This document shows, piece by piece, positions 45,686 to 57,136 of a DNA stretch of 64,000 bases (positions are counted from its first letter, which is position 1; every line of letters begins with the position of its first letter). The notes under the pieces were generated by a model that was not told where the DNA came from, did not search any database, and saw nothing but the letters and a program-made list of their open reading frames with translations. This DNA comes from Edaphochlamys debaryana (lineage: Eukaryota; Chlorophyta; Chlorophyceae; Chlamydomonadales). The stretch lies in NCBI GenBank assembly GCA_016858145.1, contig JAEHOE010000001.1, positions 3,720,001 through 3,784,000 on the forward strand. Direction: 5' to 3'. The position numbers and the translations under genes were made by a program.

Positions 45686-48532
45686 ACGCACGCGTAGGTC
45701 CGACCGCAGCGCCCGCACGAGCATCGCCTCGGCAGGGGTCAGGCGTCTCGGTCATTGCACACTGTGTCGGTAAGGAGGGGATCGCGGAGGGAGCCCAGGG
45801 GGGGAGGATTAGTCGCTGAGAGAGGGGCGAAGCTACGGGGAGCTTGGATGGGCACCAGTTCCCGTTCATGCCGCCATGCGTAGAAAGGTGGTTGTACATG
45901 GCAAGGACAATTGTGCACTTGCAGGGATGACTGATAGCTGAAGCTTATGCCGTTGGGGGGCGGCGCAAGGGTTCGGGTTTGCAAGCAAGAATTCACTCAT
46001 CCATTCGTGATGCCCAGATGAGGGCTGCCCTGATCACGCAGAGGGGCTCTTGTTTTTGGCGCGCGCGGATGCGGGGTATCCGTGTCCAGGCGGGTGGCAT
46101 GGCTGCTCTGGCATTGCAAGGCGTCCCAAGTTGAGGTGACTGATGGTGCCCCGGGCGTGCCCCTGAGTCGTCCGAGTCTCTGAGTGTGCGAGATGGAGCG
46201 TGGAGTACTAGACGGGACGGGGGTGCAGCCAGCCACCACGGGTGCGACGATCCTTGCGTCTGCTTAGGCTTCCCCCCGCGCTTCATCGGTGTGATTCGAG
46301 TATTTCTAAAGACTCTAAAGACATTTAGTAGTTTTGCCCTCCTGCGATGCGCGCTGGGGGTGATGGTAGTGGCGGGGTACAGTCGGCTGGTGACGGCTGG
46401 CGACAGACTGCTTCTGTCACCGCTAAGATTGGGTTGGGTGACCTGGGCGTCAGACGTTCAGACCCCGTTTGGGGCTCTGAACCGCAGGCGTTTCAAGCAA
46501 ACCATCCATTGCGCAGATTCTGCCCTGCGTCTAGCCAGGGTCTAGCTGGTCCTATCCCGTAAGGGTTGATCCCTTGATTACCGTACTTCTTAGACCAAGC
46601 GGCCGGCTGATGTGAAAGCCGCCGAAGGTGAATGTTGAATGGACTGGACCCGACTACCCGAGTATGGAGCCTAGAGCCCGCTGAGCCCCCCCTGGTGACC
46701 TGCAAGCCTTATCCTGGTTTGGTGTTGTGGGGCCCAGCGTTAAGAGTCTGGGCTGTGTACGACGGTATGTTTGCCGGCAACTGTGTACCGCATCCTGTGT
46801 ACGGTATCCTGGCTTAGATGTCAGAGTATGGATATCAGCCAGGTGCCCTCGCTGGTTGTGCTGCATGTAAGCTTCGCCACAGCTCGTCCCATGGCGCCTT
46901 CGCTCCAGCAAGCTCTGCCATTCGAAAGCCCTGACGGGGACCATGCCACGGGGGGAGCATCACCTAACAAGCACCGACCCTTGTGCAGCCGCATGCTTAC
47001 AAACTCTCGAGCCGGCCTCGGCCCTACAGCCACACCAATGCCCGCCGCCATAGCGATGCCTCCACCCCTGTCACTTGTCACTGGTCAAGAGCCACGCCCG
47101 GCTCGTAATGCGTCCCGACAATGCCGACATCTCACCAGTCCAGTCACCCGGTCAGGAGCATGGCGGCCCATCCCTCTCGCTCCTCATTCTCTCCACGCTC
47201 CCCTCGCTCAACAGACAGGCAGCCCCAGGGCTTCCATAAAAGCGGTCACCACAAGGTTGCCGCGCACACCACCAAAGCGCGCCCCACACAACCCCATGTA
47301 TGACTTGGACAGATAACACCCCCACATGCTGGTGAGGAAATGTTTACTGCCCTGTCTCTGAACCCCTCCTTCCGCGCCTGCACCCCACGGCCTGCATGCC
47401 CCACACCAGCCTCGATTTCGGTGTTACAAGCCTTATTGACACGCCGTGACACCCACCCACTCCCCGCACTCCGGGCTTCGCAACGCGAACCGTGCATAGA
47501 CTGCATACGCGTCGCGAACCTGGATCCCTCGGCCCCCGTCAAAGCACGACCCCCACTTGCTCGCTTTGGCGCTAGGGTCAGGGGCCGTCAGGCCCCCGCA
47601 CCAGCATGTGCACCCAAGCAGGTCATGAGGGGCACGTGCGGGAGGCCCAGGCCGGCGGACAGACGACACTAAGAACGTGAACCACACCACAGCACGACAC
47701 CAAGTGCCACCCACAAGGGGCCTGCTCACTTCGCCCCTCACCGGCCAACGCACGAGGCCCACCAGTTGAGAGTCAAGCCACATATGACTGCCCACGCACC
47801 ACGGCATGATCGCAATCCACCCCAGGCTTCCCAACCACGTCCGCGCCCAGCGTCTGGCGGTTTTCACGGCTCCCGAGGCCGACCTAGGTCCAGGAGCAAT
47901 CACCACCTAGACACGTGGGCTCACCACCCGAACCCTCTCCACTGGGGCACACTTGCCACTCAGTTTACCACAACACGACACAAGTATGACTTACTAGCAT
48001 TTGACAGCATCCCGTACTTCCCCCTTAATACGCACCGCACACCTCTCCTCCCTCCAGACTGCCCTCACTCCCGCCCGAGGAGCAGTCCGAAACCAATCGC
48101 AGAGCCCAGTCAACCTTTCGGTGGAACACGCCCGATGCCCGGTCCGACAAAACTCGCGTGTCCGCCACGAGGTTCCTGCCTGATCGCGCCAGCCCACCCA
48201 CATGCCCCGCGCAAGGCTACCCGCAACCACGCTCCAAGGCTACGGAGGACCGACTACAGCGCCCGAGTCGAGATGCCAGGCACTAGTCGCTGTGTCGGCA
48301 AGCCCGCCGCCCAGCTTCAGGAGAGGCTCACTCGCGGCCTCAGTCCCTAACCCCCCCACCCCTTGCTGCACAAGTCCTTACACATTAATGGGATCCACGC
48401 GCCTGCTGGATCTGAGCCGATTCCGTTACGAACGAAGCCGCCAAAACTTGGTTTTGTCCCCGGCCTCCTCTCTTCTTCCGCGCACAAAAGCTGCGTGTGC
48501 CTCTCAGGTGCCTGCCAGGCCCCGCCACGTGG
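45686..48532. other. Convergent intergenic region, 2.8 kb
   Basis: It lies between the receptor-like kinase (plus) and the DUF506 gene (minus). No exon with support was seen. Part is less GC-rich, for example around 46280-46340. A pair of similar 14-base units (TGTGTACCGCATCC, TGTGTACGGTATCC) sits side by side at about 46784-46811. A plus-strand TGTAA at 46866 could end the kinase transcript, but it is about 1.2 kb beyond the stop. Confidence 0.55.
48378..48382 (-). promoter_or_regulatory. Probable polyadenylation signal of the DUF506 gene
   Basis: TGTAA on the minus strand (TTACA on plus), about 150 bases beyond the DUF506 stop. Confidence 0.6.
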
Positions 48533-51500
48533 CTACCCCTGGGCTCCCGTCGCGGGGGGCTGCCCCCAGCGCACGGTCGCGATGCGGGCCCATGGGGGGT
48601 CCGAGTCACGTGGCTTAGTCATGACGCCGCCCGGCAGCGTCACCTGGAGAGGGTCGTTCCCGCCCGCCTTCCCCGCCCCGTCACCGCTCGCAGCAGCTGC
48701 CGGAGCCCCCACCGCTGCCCCCACGGCGGGACTGCGGTCGCGGCCGTCCCGATCATTACTGCTGACTCGGGCGCTCCCCTGGCCCAGGCCCAGGCTCAGG
48801 CCCGAGACAGGCCCAGCTGCCGCGCCGGCGGACCGCGTGCTGCCTGCGGCGCCGTCCATGTCGCGACCAGTCCCGTCGCGGCTACCCCCGGTGGCACGCC
48901 GCAGCGCCGCCGCCAGCAGACCTTTGGCCTGCTTGAACTTGGACGCCGCGCGGGACAGATCCGAGGAAGATCGCCGCGTGATCTGTAGTACATCCAGCGG
49001 CGCGTGGCGCTGCAGCAGGTAGGCACCCGACCCAGATCCGCCCACCATGGGCCCGACGGGACCCGCCTCGCCGTTGCCCAGGCCGTTGGCCGTGGCCGCG
49101 TCAGCCTCCAGGCGGCGCGCCGCCAACACGTCCGCAATGGCCCGACCCAGATCGAGGTCGCCCAACGCGCCCAGGCCCAAGGGCTGGTTGCCGCCGCCAC
49201 CCGCCGCCAGCTCCTCCCCAATGGCTTCTGCCAACTCCATGGCCGCTGACCTCGGCGGCGTGTTCATGGGAAGGGTCGTGGGCGGCGGCGGTGCCGCCGC
49301 CGCCGCTACCGCCGCCGCCGCCGCGGCGCCGCCAGGGTTGAGCGTCGCGCCCGCCAGCAGCTCCGGGTGGGGCTTGAGGGTGAACTCGGGGAGGGTGCCT
49401 GGGGGCGTGCCGGGGTGGGCCGCGGGGGCTGCGGGGAGGGGCTGCGGGGCCGCGGGGGCCGGGCCCGTCCACTCGCGGGTGTCCAGGTCCGGCATCGAGA
49501 CCGAGGCGAAGGGCGAGAAGGCGCTGAAGCGTCCGGCTGGGGGAGGCTGCTCCGGGGCCTGCGGCTGCAGCGGCCCTTGGCCCTGCGCCGGCTGCGGCTG
49601 CGGCGCTTGCCCAGGCCCTCGCTGCTGCGTGGGGTCTTGGGCTGAGGGAGGAAGGGCAGGTTGCAGAGGTGTCATGGCGGCAGGCTGCAGGGCCGGCTGC
49701 TGCGGCGGCGCCAGCGGGCCGAGCATGAGTGGCGCCGCGGGCGGTTCCCTGCCCGCACTGCCCAGCAGGGGGAAGGTGAGGCCGCTGCCGAAGGCGAACG
49801 AGCTCGCGCCGGGCCGATGTGCGGGCTCGGCCGCCTGCGCCGGGCCTCGAGCGGCGGCCGCCAGCGGTTCCGCATTTGAATGTTCATACGCCGGCCCCTG
49901 GTACGGGTGCTGCTGGTGCTGGTGCTGCTGCTGCTGGTGCTGGTGCTGAGGGTACAGCGGTTGCTGCTGCTGCGGTTGCTGCAGCGGCGGGGCGGGGCCA
50001 GCGGCGTCCGATATCCCAGTGCCTGGCTGCGCGCGTGCGAGGATGCCCGCGGCCGCGGCGGCGCGGATGCCGCCGTGCACCACCTCGCCGATCCCGTCCG
50101 GACCGAACGCGGGCCCCACTCCGTAGATGGAGGGTGCGGGCGCATGGGGCGCCTCCGCCGAGCGCAGCAGCAGGGCCGTGACGGAGACCGGCGGCGGCGG
50201 GGCAGCGACGGCGCTCGCGGCCGCCGCCGCCACGGCGGCCGCCGCCGCTGCTGCCGCGGGCGGCACCGATGGCAGGTCGGACTCTGAGCCCAGGTCCAGC
50301 CACTGCGTTCCTGCGCCCTGCCCGCCTCCGTCGTCTAGGTCCAGGCGCCCCTCGAAGCCCGACAGGGAGACCTCGGCCTCGCCCTCGTCGTCAGACACGA
50401 ACGAGTCCACCTGCGCCGCCGGCAGCCGGGCCAGGGGCTCCAGGGCCGCCGCCGCTGCCGCAGTCGCCGCCGCCGAGCCCCAGGACGGCTCGTCCTCGAT
50501 CTGTACAGGAGAGGAAGCGGGCAGACAGGGCGCCTCAGAGACAATACAGTACCGGTAGCAATCACAAGCACACGCCCCAGCACCATGCGCCTTGCATCAC
50601 TGCCCCCTACCGCGCCCCAGCCCCACCGTTTCTCCCTTGCCCTCCCCCTGCCCCCGCAGCCCCCTGGCACCCACCCTCAGCGCCTCCGGGTGCGCCATGC
50701 GGCGGCCCAGGTCCGCCAGCTGCTCGGGCGCCCACTTGGACAGCATGGCGCCCTTGGTGCGCCAGGGGGGCAGCGGCCGCGCCGCCGCCTTGAACACCGC
50801 CGCCACCTCGGCCGCCACCAGCTCCACCACCGCGTCCATCCGCCGCAGAGGGCCCACGAACACCACCGGCAGGGCCTGCGGGGAGCGGGGGCACGGGGCA
50901 GGGTGGGCACGGGTGGGTGAGCCCGTGCGGGGATGGCTGAGGACTGGAGCGGAAGAGGCCCAGCGGACGTGTGGGCGGCGCAGGTGCCCCCACTGTCTGC
51001 CACAGACCGCTAGGCCCCCTACTCCTGCCCCCTAGCCTTCCAACCCCCCCCACCATGAGCATGTGTTCGTAGTCGCGTGTGGGGTTGGCGATGAGGAACT
51101 GCTCCCGGAAGCGGAGCTCCACCACCAGCGGCTCACACGGCTGCACGGGCTGCCCCGACCCCTGCTCCTGCGCCGCGCCGCTGCCTGCACCCGCCGGCGC
51201 CGCTGGGCCCGGGGCCGCCGCCGCGGGCCTGTTCCAGCCCAGGCACACCAGGAAGCTGTGCTTAAGGGTGCGCAGGCACGAGCGCGCGTCCTTGGACATG
51301 CGTGTGCCGTCCAGGATGCGGACCACGAAGCCCGCCGCCGTCAGCTCCGCCGCCAGCGCCTCCACCTCCCCGGGCGTGGGCGCGGGCGCCCGGCTGCTGG
51401 GCGGCCCCGCCGAGGCCAGGCCGGAGGCGGCCAGGCCGGGTGGCTGCGGGGTGGGCCCCACCACCGAGTCGGCGCTCATGGGCGCTGCGGACTTGGCGAT

Positions 51501-52565
51501 GCGGGAGTTGCGGAAGGCGCGAAGGCGCCGGGCCAACTGCACAGGGGGTGGTGGGAAGGCGGAAGAAAAATGTTGAAGAGGGGAAGAAGCAGAAGGGACA
51601 ATAAGCAAAGCAAGATACGCAAGCAATCGTGCATAGATTATCCTGGAGGGGCCCTTGCCCGCCGGCCCCTTTGTCAACGCTTAGCCCTGCCTCCCCTGCC
51701 CTGCACCCACCTCCTGCTCCACCTCCCCGCACGGCCTGCACAGGTCCAGGATGCGCTCCGCCGTGGGCGTCTGCGCCACAGCCGGGGGCACGCCCTTGGG
51801 GCCGAAGTGGTGGGTCATGCTGGTCTGCAGGTCGGACCGGCTGCGGTCCAGCGCTCCCAGGCCAGACGCTGCCGCCAGCTGCGCCCCGTGCTGCAGCGCC
51901 GGCGAAGCGGGGGGTGCAGGCACGGGGGCCGCTAGGGAGGCCAGGGAGGCGGTGAGGGGCGCGGGGTCCAGGGACGCCTGCTCGCCCAAGCGACCGCGCT
52001 CCGAGGGCAGCTGGCAGCTCCCCCCGAGCTCCAGCTCAAAGACCCCCGGGCTGAAGTAGGCACTAGAGATGGGGCTGCGGGAGAGCGCCCGCCCGGTGTC
52101 GCCGACGGACGAAGCCGAAGGCTCTGGGCGCAGCTCTGAGGTCGGGCCTTCGAGGGCGCGTGCCTGCACGGGCACCGGCGAGGGGGAGGCCGAGAAACAC
52201 CAATACGCCCTCGTTGACGCGCAGATTTGTAGCCCGGAGCGAGGTGTCGCGCGCGGTGAGCATTAGCCGCCGGCCTAGCAGCGTCTGGAGACCTCCGGAC
52301 GGGACGGAGGGTGCGAGAATTGCGCCGCAAACCCAGCGAGAAACGCCTCCCCGGGTGCACACGGCTTGCGTACCTATCCTAACCTCCCTAGAGGCCGGGG
52401 TCTGGCGCCCATTTGGCTCGGGCCGCCGAGGACGCAGCCCAAGATGCTCACCTTGCGCCGGCCGCCTCCTCCAGTCACCAGCGGTGCACATTGCAGCACC
52501 GGCGGAAAGAGAGCTGGCAGGCTCTGGCTTTGCCGCAGGCCCGACACCGACGTCGGCCCGGTCAT
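48533..52565 (-). CDS. DUF506 (PD-(D/E)XK nuclease-like fold) family protein
   Basis: Predicted 1,072 residues. Minus-strand exons: 52565-52452, 52163-51711, 51536-51054, 50875-50675 and 50500-48533, all in phase. DUF506 proteins are plant and algal proteins assigned to the PD-(D/E)XK superfamily; nuclease activity is not established. The family block is clear: GFVVRILDGTRM, then VELRFREQFLIANPTRDYE (to residue 350), LPVVFVGPLRRMDAVVELV, and LPPWRTKGAMLSKW (about 385-398). Land-plant members end soon after this block. Here about 650 further residues follow, Ala/Pro/Gln-rich with acidic patches and a run coded by tandem CAG-like codons. The N-terminal exon ATG 52565 has a strong AAG-GTGAGC donor and joins in phase to 52163. 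Function is unknown. Confidence 0.87.
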
Positions 52566-53551
52566 AGTCTGGGCTCAAGCCAGTCCTGAGTATACAGGCT
52601 CCAAGCTGCTCATCAGAAGTGCCAATTGCTCATCCTCAATTGCCCTGGTGCTGGTCCTGGCAGTCAGCACCGCAGTTGGATTCGTCTGCAGCAGAGGGGC
52701 CGTCTTCTTTTGCGTGCCGCTGGTTACAGAGTCATCCTTTTCAAAGTATACACGCAATTGTATGCTACGAGCGCGGCGGCCGACTTTGACGCTTGCCATT
52801 CCGCCATTCGGGGCCGGCCAAAGATCCGTGACAGCTAGCTTGCACACCAGGCACGCTGCAGCATACAACAGAGCTCGGTAAAGTCGTCAACTTCAAATGC
52901 CCAGGTCGGCCGAGTTCTTCCGCCGACGCCGGCGTGCCACCCATGGCGCACCTAGCGCCATCCCCTCACCCGCGTTGACGGCCCGAGAACGCAAACCGAG
53001 GCACAATGCCGGCACCCTTGCTCACCCCTCCCTCCCGCAACTCTCATTCACCAAGAAAGGTTCGCGCAACGACAGTGCTACCAAACGACAACTACCGTAC
53101 AGCGCCCAGAGCCGACCGGCGCAACCCCCTCACCCGCAAGTCTGCCCTCCCCACCAGACCGTCTGCCGGGTCACCCACAGCGAATGCCAAACCGTATCGA
53201 CTTCCGTGCAGCGCCCAGAACAAACCTCAACCCTCGAAGGCAGCAGAACGATACGGAGAGGACACCACCGGTGGACGCCACCTGGGCGACCCCGCGCGAA
53301 CCCCAGCGCAGCCCCCCAACCTAGCTCAGAACCCGGTGGCTACCAAAGGCCCATCGCAGCCCCGCCTCGTCCGCTCACTCCTTCAGCCTCGTGTGCGCCG
53401 GTCACAGCGCTTGTACCTGCACACCTGCCTCCCCAATACGCCTGCACCACTGCCGAGCTCTGCTCGCCCCCCCCCACACTCTTTCAAGAGGCCCTATTTC
53501 CCCTCAGCGTTCTTCGTCTTGACCTGGCTCCAGGTGCTCACATCGGCGCGC
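52566..53551. other. Intergenic: DUF506 5' flank and VAMP 3' end
   Basis: About 1 kb between two minus-strand genes. A minus-strand TGTAA at 52724-52728 could end the VAMP transcript, which would leave only about 160 bases for the DUF506 promoter. Plus-strand open frames here are shadows without conserved content. Confidence 0.5.
52724..52728 (-). promoter_or_regulatory. Possible polyadenylation signal of the VAMP gene
   Basis: TGTAA on the minus strand (TTACA on plus), about 820 bases beyond the VAMP stop and the first one I found. The long distance makes this tentative. Confidence 0.35.
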
Positions 53552-55429
53552 TCAGCACTTCTGGAACCTGAATCCGCAACCCAGTGCGACGACGAAGTAG
53601 ATGAGGACCATGCTGCCCGCACACACCATGAGCCACAACCGAATGTTCTGTGGGGGCAGAGCGGGGGCGGGGGACGTCACAGCGAGGAAGGGGGAGGTGA
53701 ACAACGCAGGTGCGAGGTTGCGTGCGAAAGTCCAACCTTAACCCGGGTCCGGGGTCTGGGTAGACCCAACCTAGCGCACCTGCCACCAGAGCGTGTGCTT
53801 GAGCCGCCTCGCCTCCCGCCGGAACGCCAGGGACACCTGCTGCAGCCCCTCGGTCTTGTCCACCTGGGGGAGGGAAGGGAGCGCCAATGGGGCGGCGAAT
53901 GGGAGCGGGGCCCGCACTTGTACACGCCGCAATGGAGAAAACGCGGAGAGCAGCTCACCAAGCATCCTCCTGGCGGCACACATGCAAGAAACGAGGATAG
54001 AGCAATCACAGCGCACAATGCGCTTTCCAGACACACCCACGCTCCTGGTCTCACACAACCTCACTTGTCCCCCTCCTGCCCCTCGCCCCTGCGCCCCCAC
54101 CCCGCTCCAGCGCCTCCTCATCATCATCATCATCCGCCACCGTCATCACCACCCGCCGCTCACCAGCAGGTCCAGGCGCTCCCCCCGCTCCAGCACCTTC
54201 TCGATGTTCTCAATCATGATGTGCTTCACCTCCTGCAGCTCGCCCTGGGGGGGAGGGCAGGGAGCAGGGAGGGGAGCAGGGGCAGCGGTGTAATGGAGGC
54301 CTGCTCGACACTCCGCAGAGGCCCAGCCGGAACAAGCGTGTGGGGATTGGGCTTGCCGAGGGCTGAGCAGACCGAAGCTCGGGACTGCAGGCCGGCGGAT
54401 GCTGCTGCGCCCCAGCACCCAGCTAGTGCCCGCCCCAGCCGCAGCCCCTGCCCCCCGCCTGCCCACCTTGACCCGGCTGATGGTGTCGGCCGAGGGGTCG
54501 GAGAAGAAGGCCGCCCGCTCCGCCAGCACGCGGGAGAACTCGGTGTTGTACTCGTACGCCACGGCCTGGGGGGGAGGGGCGGGGGTGGGGGGGGGTGCGT
54601 GCACGCGCTGGCGGCGAGGACGAGGAACGGCCGGAGGCAGAGGCACGCGCGGGAGCCCGGGGTTGAAGCAGGGGCGCCGGCCGCGGAGGGGATGCGGTCC
54701 AGGGGCGTGCTCACCTCCTTGGCGCCCGCCCCGTAGGTGGCGGTGAAGCGCGTCTTGATGTCATCCAGGAAGGCGAAGGGGATGCGCCGCCCGAACGCCT
54801 GCGCAACAGGGCGGTGGGAGACACGGAGTGCAGGTGGGGTGTTGTGCCTGGGAGCATGGGCCCCTCCGCCTGCATCCCGCGCTAGCCACGCGCGAGCCCC
54901 GCGCGGGCCCATTGTTACCTCTTTCCTCAAACAGCTTGGGCACACGCGCCATTCCCACCCTGATGCCACGCACAGTCCCCCCTCCTCACCGCCCCAGTCG
55001 GCCCCCTCCTCTTCCGCGTGCCCTACACCCGCTGCCCCCGCCCGGCCCCACCCCCGACCGCCTCCCCCCCCCATCTCCCTCCCCCCCCGTTCTCCTCCCC
55101 CCCCCACCTCCTCCGCCACTGCCATGTAGGTGATGCCGTCCGCCACCATGACGTGGAACATGTGCCGCTCCTGCGTGTAGCTCACGCGCCTGGGCGAGAG
55201 CGAGGCCAGGGAGGGCAGGGAGGCAGAGCGGGAGGGAGTGAGGCTGGGCAAGTAGAATAGCGTGAGGGGGGCGGGGTGGGATGAATGGAGGGTGGCAGAC
55301 CTTTCAACAAGCGGTAGCTAAACAGCAGCAAAGCCTCCGTGCTCGCCCCGGGCCCCGGCTCACGTGTCCTCCTGCGGCAGCTTCTCCAGGATGCGCACCG
55401 CCACCACATTGACGTTGCCCGTCACTGAG
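53552..55429 (-). CDS. VAMP7: Longin R-SNARE, VAMP7/VAMP71-like (first exon missing)
   Basis: About 197 residues are visible. Minus-strand exons: 55429-55364, 55189-55108, 54798-54715, 54565-54467, 54244-54164, 53863-53780 and 53647-53552, all in phase. VAMP7-type SNAREs drive fusion with late endosomes or the vacuole. The longin domain continues as VTGNVNVVAVRILEKLP, RVSYTQERHMFHVMVADG and GRRIPFAFLDDIKTRF. The SNARE motif is ISRVKGELQEVKHIMIENIE...KVLERGERLDLLVDKTEG, with the zero-layer Arg in VLERGE. The tail anchor LWLMVCAGSMVLIYFVVALG is followed by a short end, FRFQKC. FSDPSADTISRVKGEL and RREARRLKHTLWWQN resemble the vacuolar VAMP71 type more than VAMP72. The first exon, with the starting Met and the usual VARG segment, must lie upstream of 55429. 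I could not find it. Confidence 0.92.
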
Positions 55430-57136
55430 CTGCGCGGGAGGGGAGGGGCAGGCGGGGGGCGCAGGGGGAGGAGGCAAACAGGTCGGGTGGTGCCGGGTGG
55501 GCCGGGCCGGCGTGTGCGCGGGTGGGTGTTGCGCGTGCGCCTTCCACGCGAAAGCACTGCGAGCCCGACAGCCCATCATATCATGCAAGGGGCTTGCGAG
55601 CAAGAGCTGGCCTTGCTTGCTCTTGTGCGAGCACTTGTCCGCGAGGTCCTGTCGCAGGTCCGGATACCGGTGCGCGACAGCCCCAGTCGACAAGCCATTT
55701 GTCTTAAAGCCCATACCTGTGCTCCGCAAGCACAACCTGGCCCCTCGCCACGAGTGCGAACAAGATTCCACTTCGCCCGGCCATCGGTCTCCTTCAGCAA
55801 GCGACTCCTTTATGTGGTTGAAGCCAAGATGAAGCCCTAGTAAGAACGTCAGCACAATGGTGGTTGCGGGAGGCGTCGGGTTTGCAGGTCTGAGGAGGGT
55901 TGGATGGTGTCAACGTGTTCTGTGCTCCGGTGGTGATACTGTGAGATTTGGTGAAGTTCGTGTTTCTTTTGGAGGCGCGGTGTGGCGAGGGAGCCGCTTT
56001 GCATCCTGCGTGCAGTCGGTTGGCCTGGTCCCCCCCCCGCCCCAACCTCCCCTCAGTCTCCCCTGCAGCCCTTCGCCACGAGGTTCGTCCTCCCCCGTCG
56101 TCCATCTAGCCTAATCTCAGACATCAAAAGCTCCAGGGGCTTTCTGCCTACAAGCAGGCGCGGAAGTGCGGGTGAGGAGCCTGGGCTCCGTCCTCCGGGT
56201 GACGGCATTCTGCTGCTGTAAGGCTCTGGGCGACCTTACAAGTACGGTATCTCCCACGCTCAACCTTATGCGGGCCGGATAATACCCCCTCGTCAGGCCA
56301 GGGCACGAGACTGCTACTAAATTCCTTCGTTTTCAGGGCGAGTCCCCTGCAGCAGTCCCAGCTACGCGGCTCCAGCTCCTGTGTGCCTGAGGGCTGCGCA
56401 AGCAGCACCGCTTTAACCATACGGCCCTGCGGTCCCACGCAACTCATGAAATCTCCGGTGCGGGGATCAAAACTAGAGCAAAGAGGAGCCCGACGCTGAA
56501 GCACCGCAGCCAAGGAGGAGATGCTCAACACATGTACCGCCAGTCCATCAGTTACTCGTGCACAGACACACCCCCATGGCCACCACGACAAACGCTACAT
56601 CTACCGGCCCTACAGGCTTGCCTGCATGAACGTTGCAAGCAGCTATGGAGCCATGTAACGGGTGTGACACTGTCAATGGGTGGTATGCTGCAAAGGTGGC
56701 CGCGCAGCCGCAAAACACCGAGTTCACCCTCGCGCCAGCATCCGGGGGCCAAAGGTCCACCTTACACCGGCCCCCGGGAAACTTGATAGCATCCGGTCAA
56801 CAGCCCGTCGAGCATAGTCTTAAACCCCAGGTCAACGAACCACCCCACCACATGAATGCACGCAGATCGTGAACGGCTCAAGGCTCTGGAGAATGGTGCG
56901 GAACGCTCAGTTAACAGAAGCCTTCATGAAGAGACCCCGAGTGACTGAGTGATCACACCCTGGTTTCCACCGTGAGGTGCCCCATGGTCCTGTGAGCTGG
57001 ACATGGAGCCTCCCCCGCCCGTGTGCAGTGCCAGCAAGCCCACATCACGCACCGCACCCCCCCGCCCGCCCGTCCGTTAAGCAGTGCTGTGAGGCCCACT
57101 AGTCACTGCCGTCCCCACTCCACCGTGAAAAGACAA
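55430..57136. other. Region between the VAMP gene and the next gene
   Basis: It must contain the missing first VAMP exon and its promoter, plus the 3' untranslated region of the membrane-protein gene that ends at 57137. I searched the minus strand by eye for the conserved longin start (IxYALVARG-like) and did not find it. No other exon was recognised. Confidence 0.5.
56762..56766 (-). promoter_or_regulatory. Probable polyadenylation signal of the 57137-60507 gene
   Basis: TGTAA on the minus strand (TTACA on plus), about 370 bases beyond the stop at 57137. A further copy lies at 56236-56240. Confidence 0.5.

Noticed and set aside
45686..48532. Hidden gene or transposon remnant in the 2.8-kb gap
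   Set aside because: Frames are short, contain no recognisable domain, and no inverted repeats or target duplications could be seen by eye.
52164..52175. Start of the DUF506 protein near 52175
   Set aside because: The codon is GTG. A proper ATG exon (52565-52452) with a strong donor joins in phase to an acceptor before 52163.
53006..54736. Plus-strand open frame of 576 codons
   Set aside because: It runs antisense through four VAMP exons and their introns, whose phase-correct SNARE coding is decisive for the minus strand.
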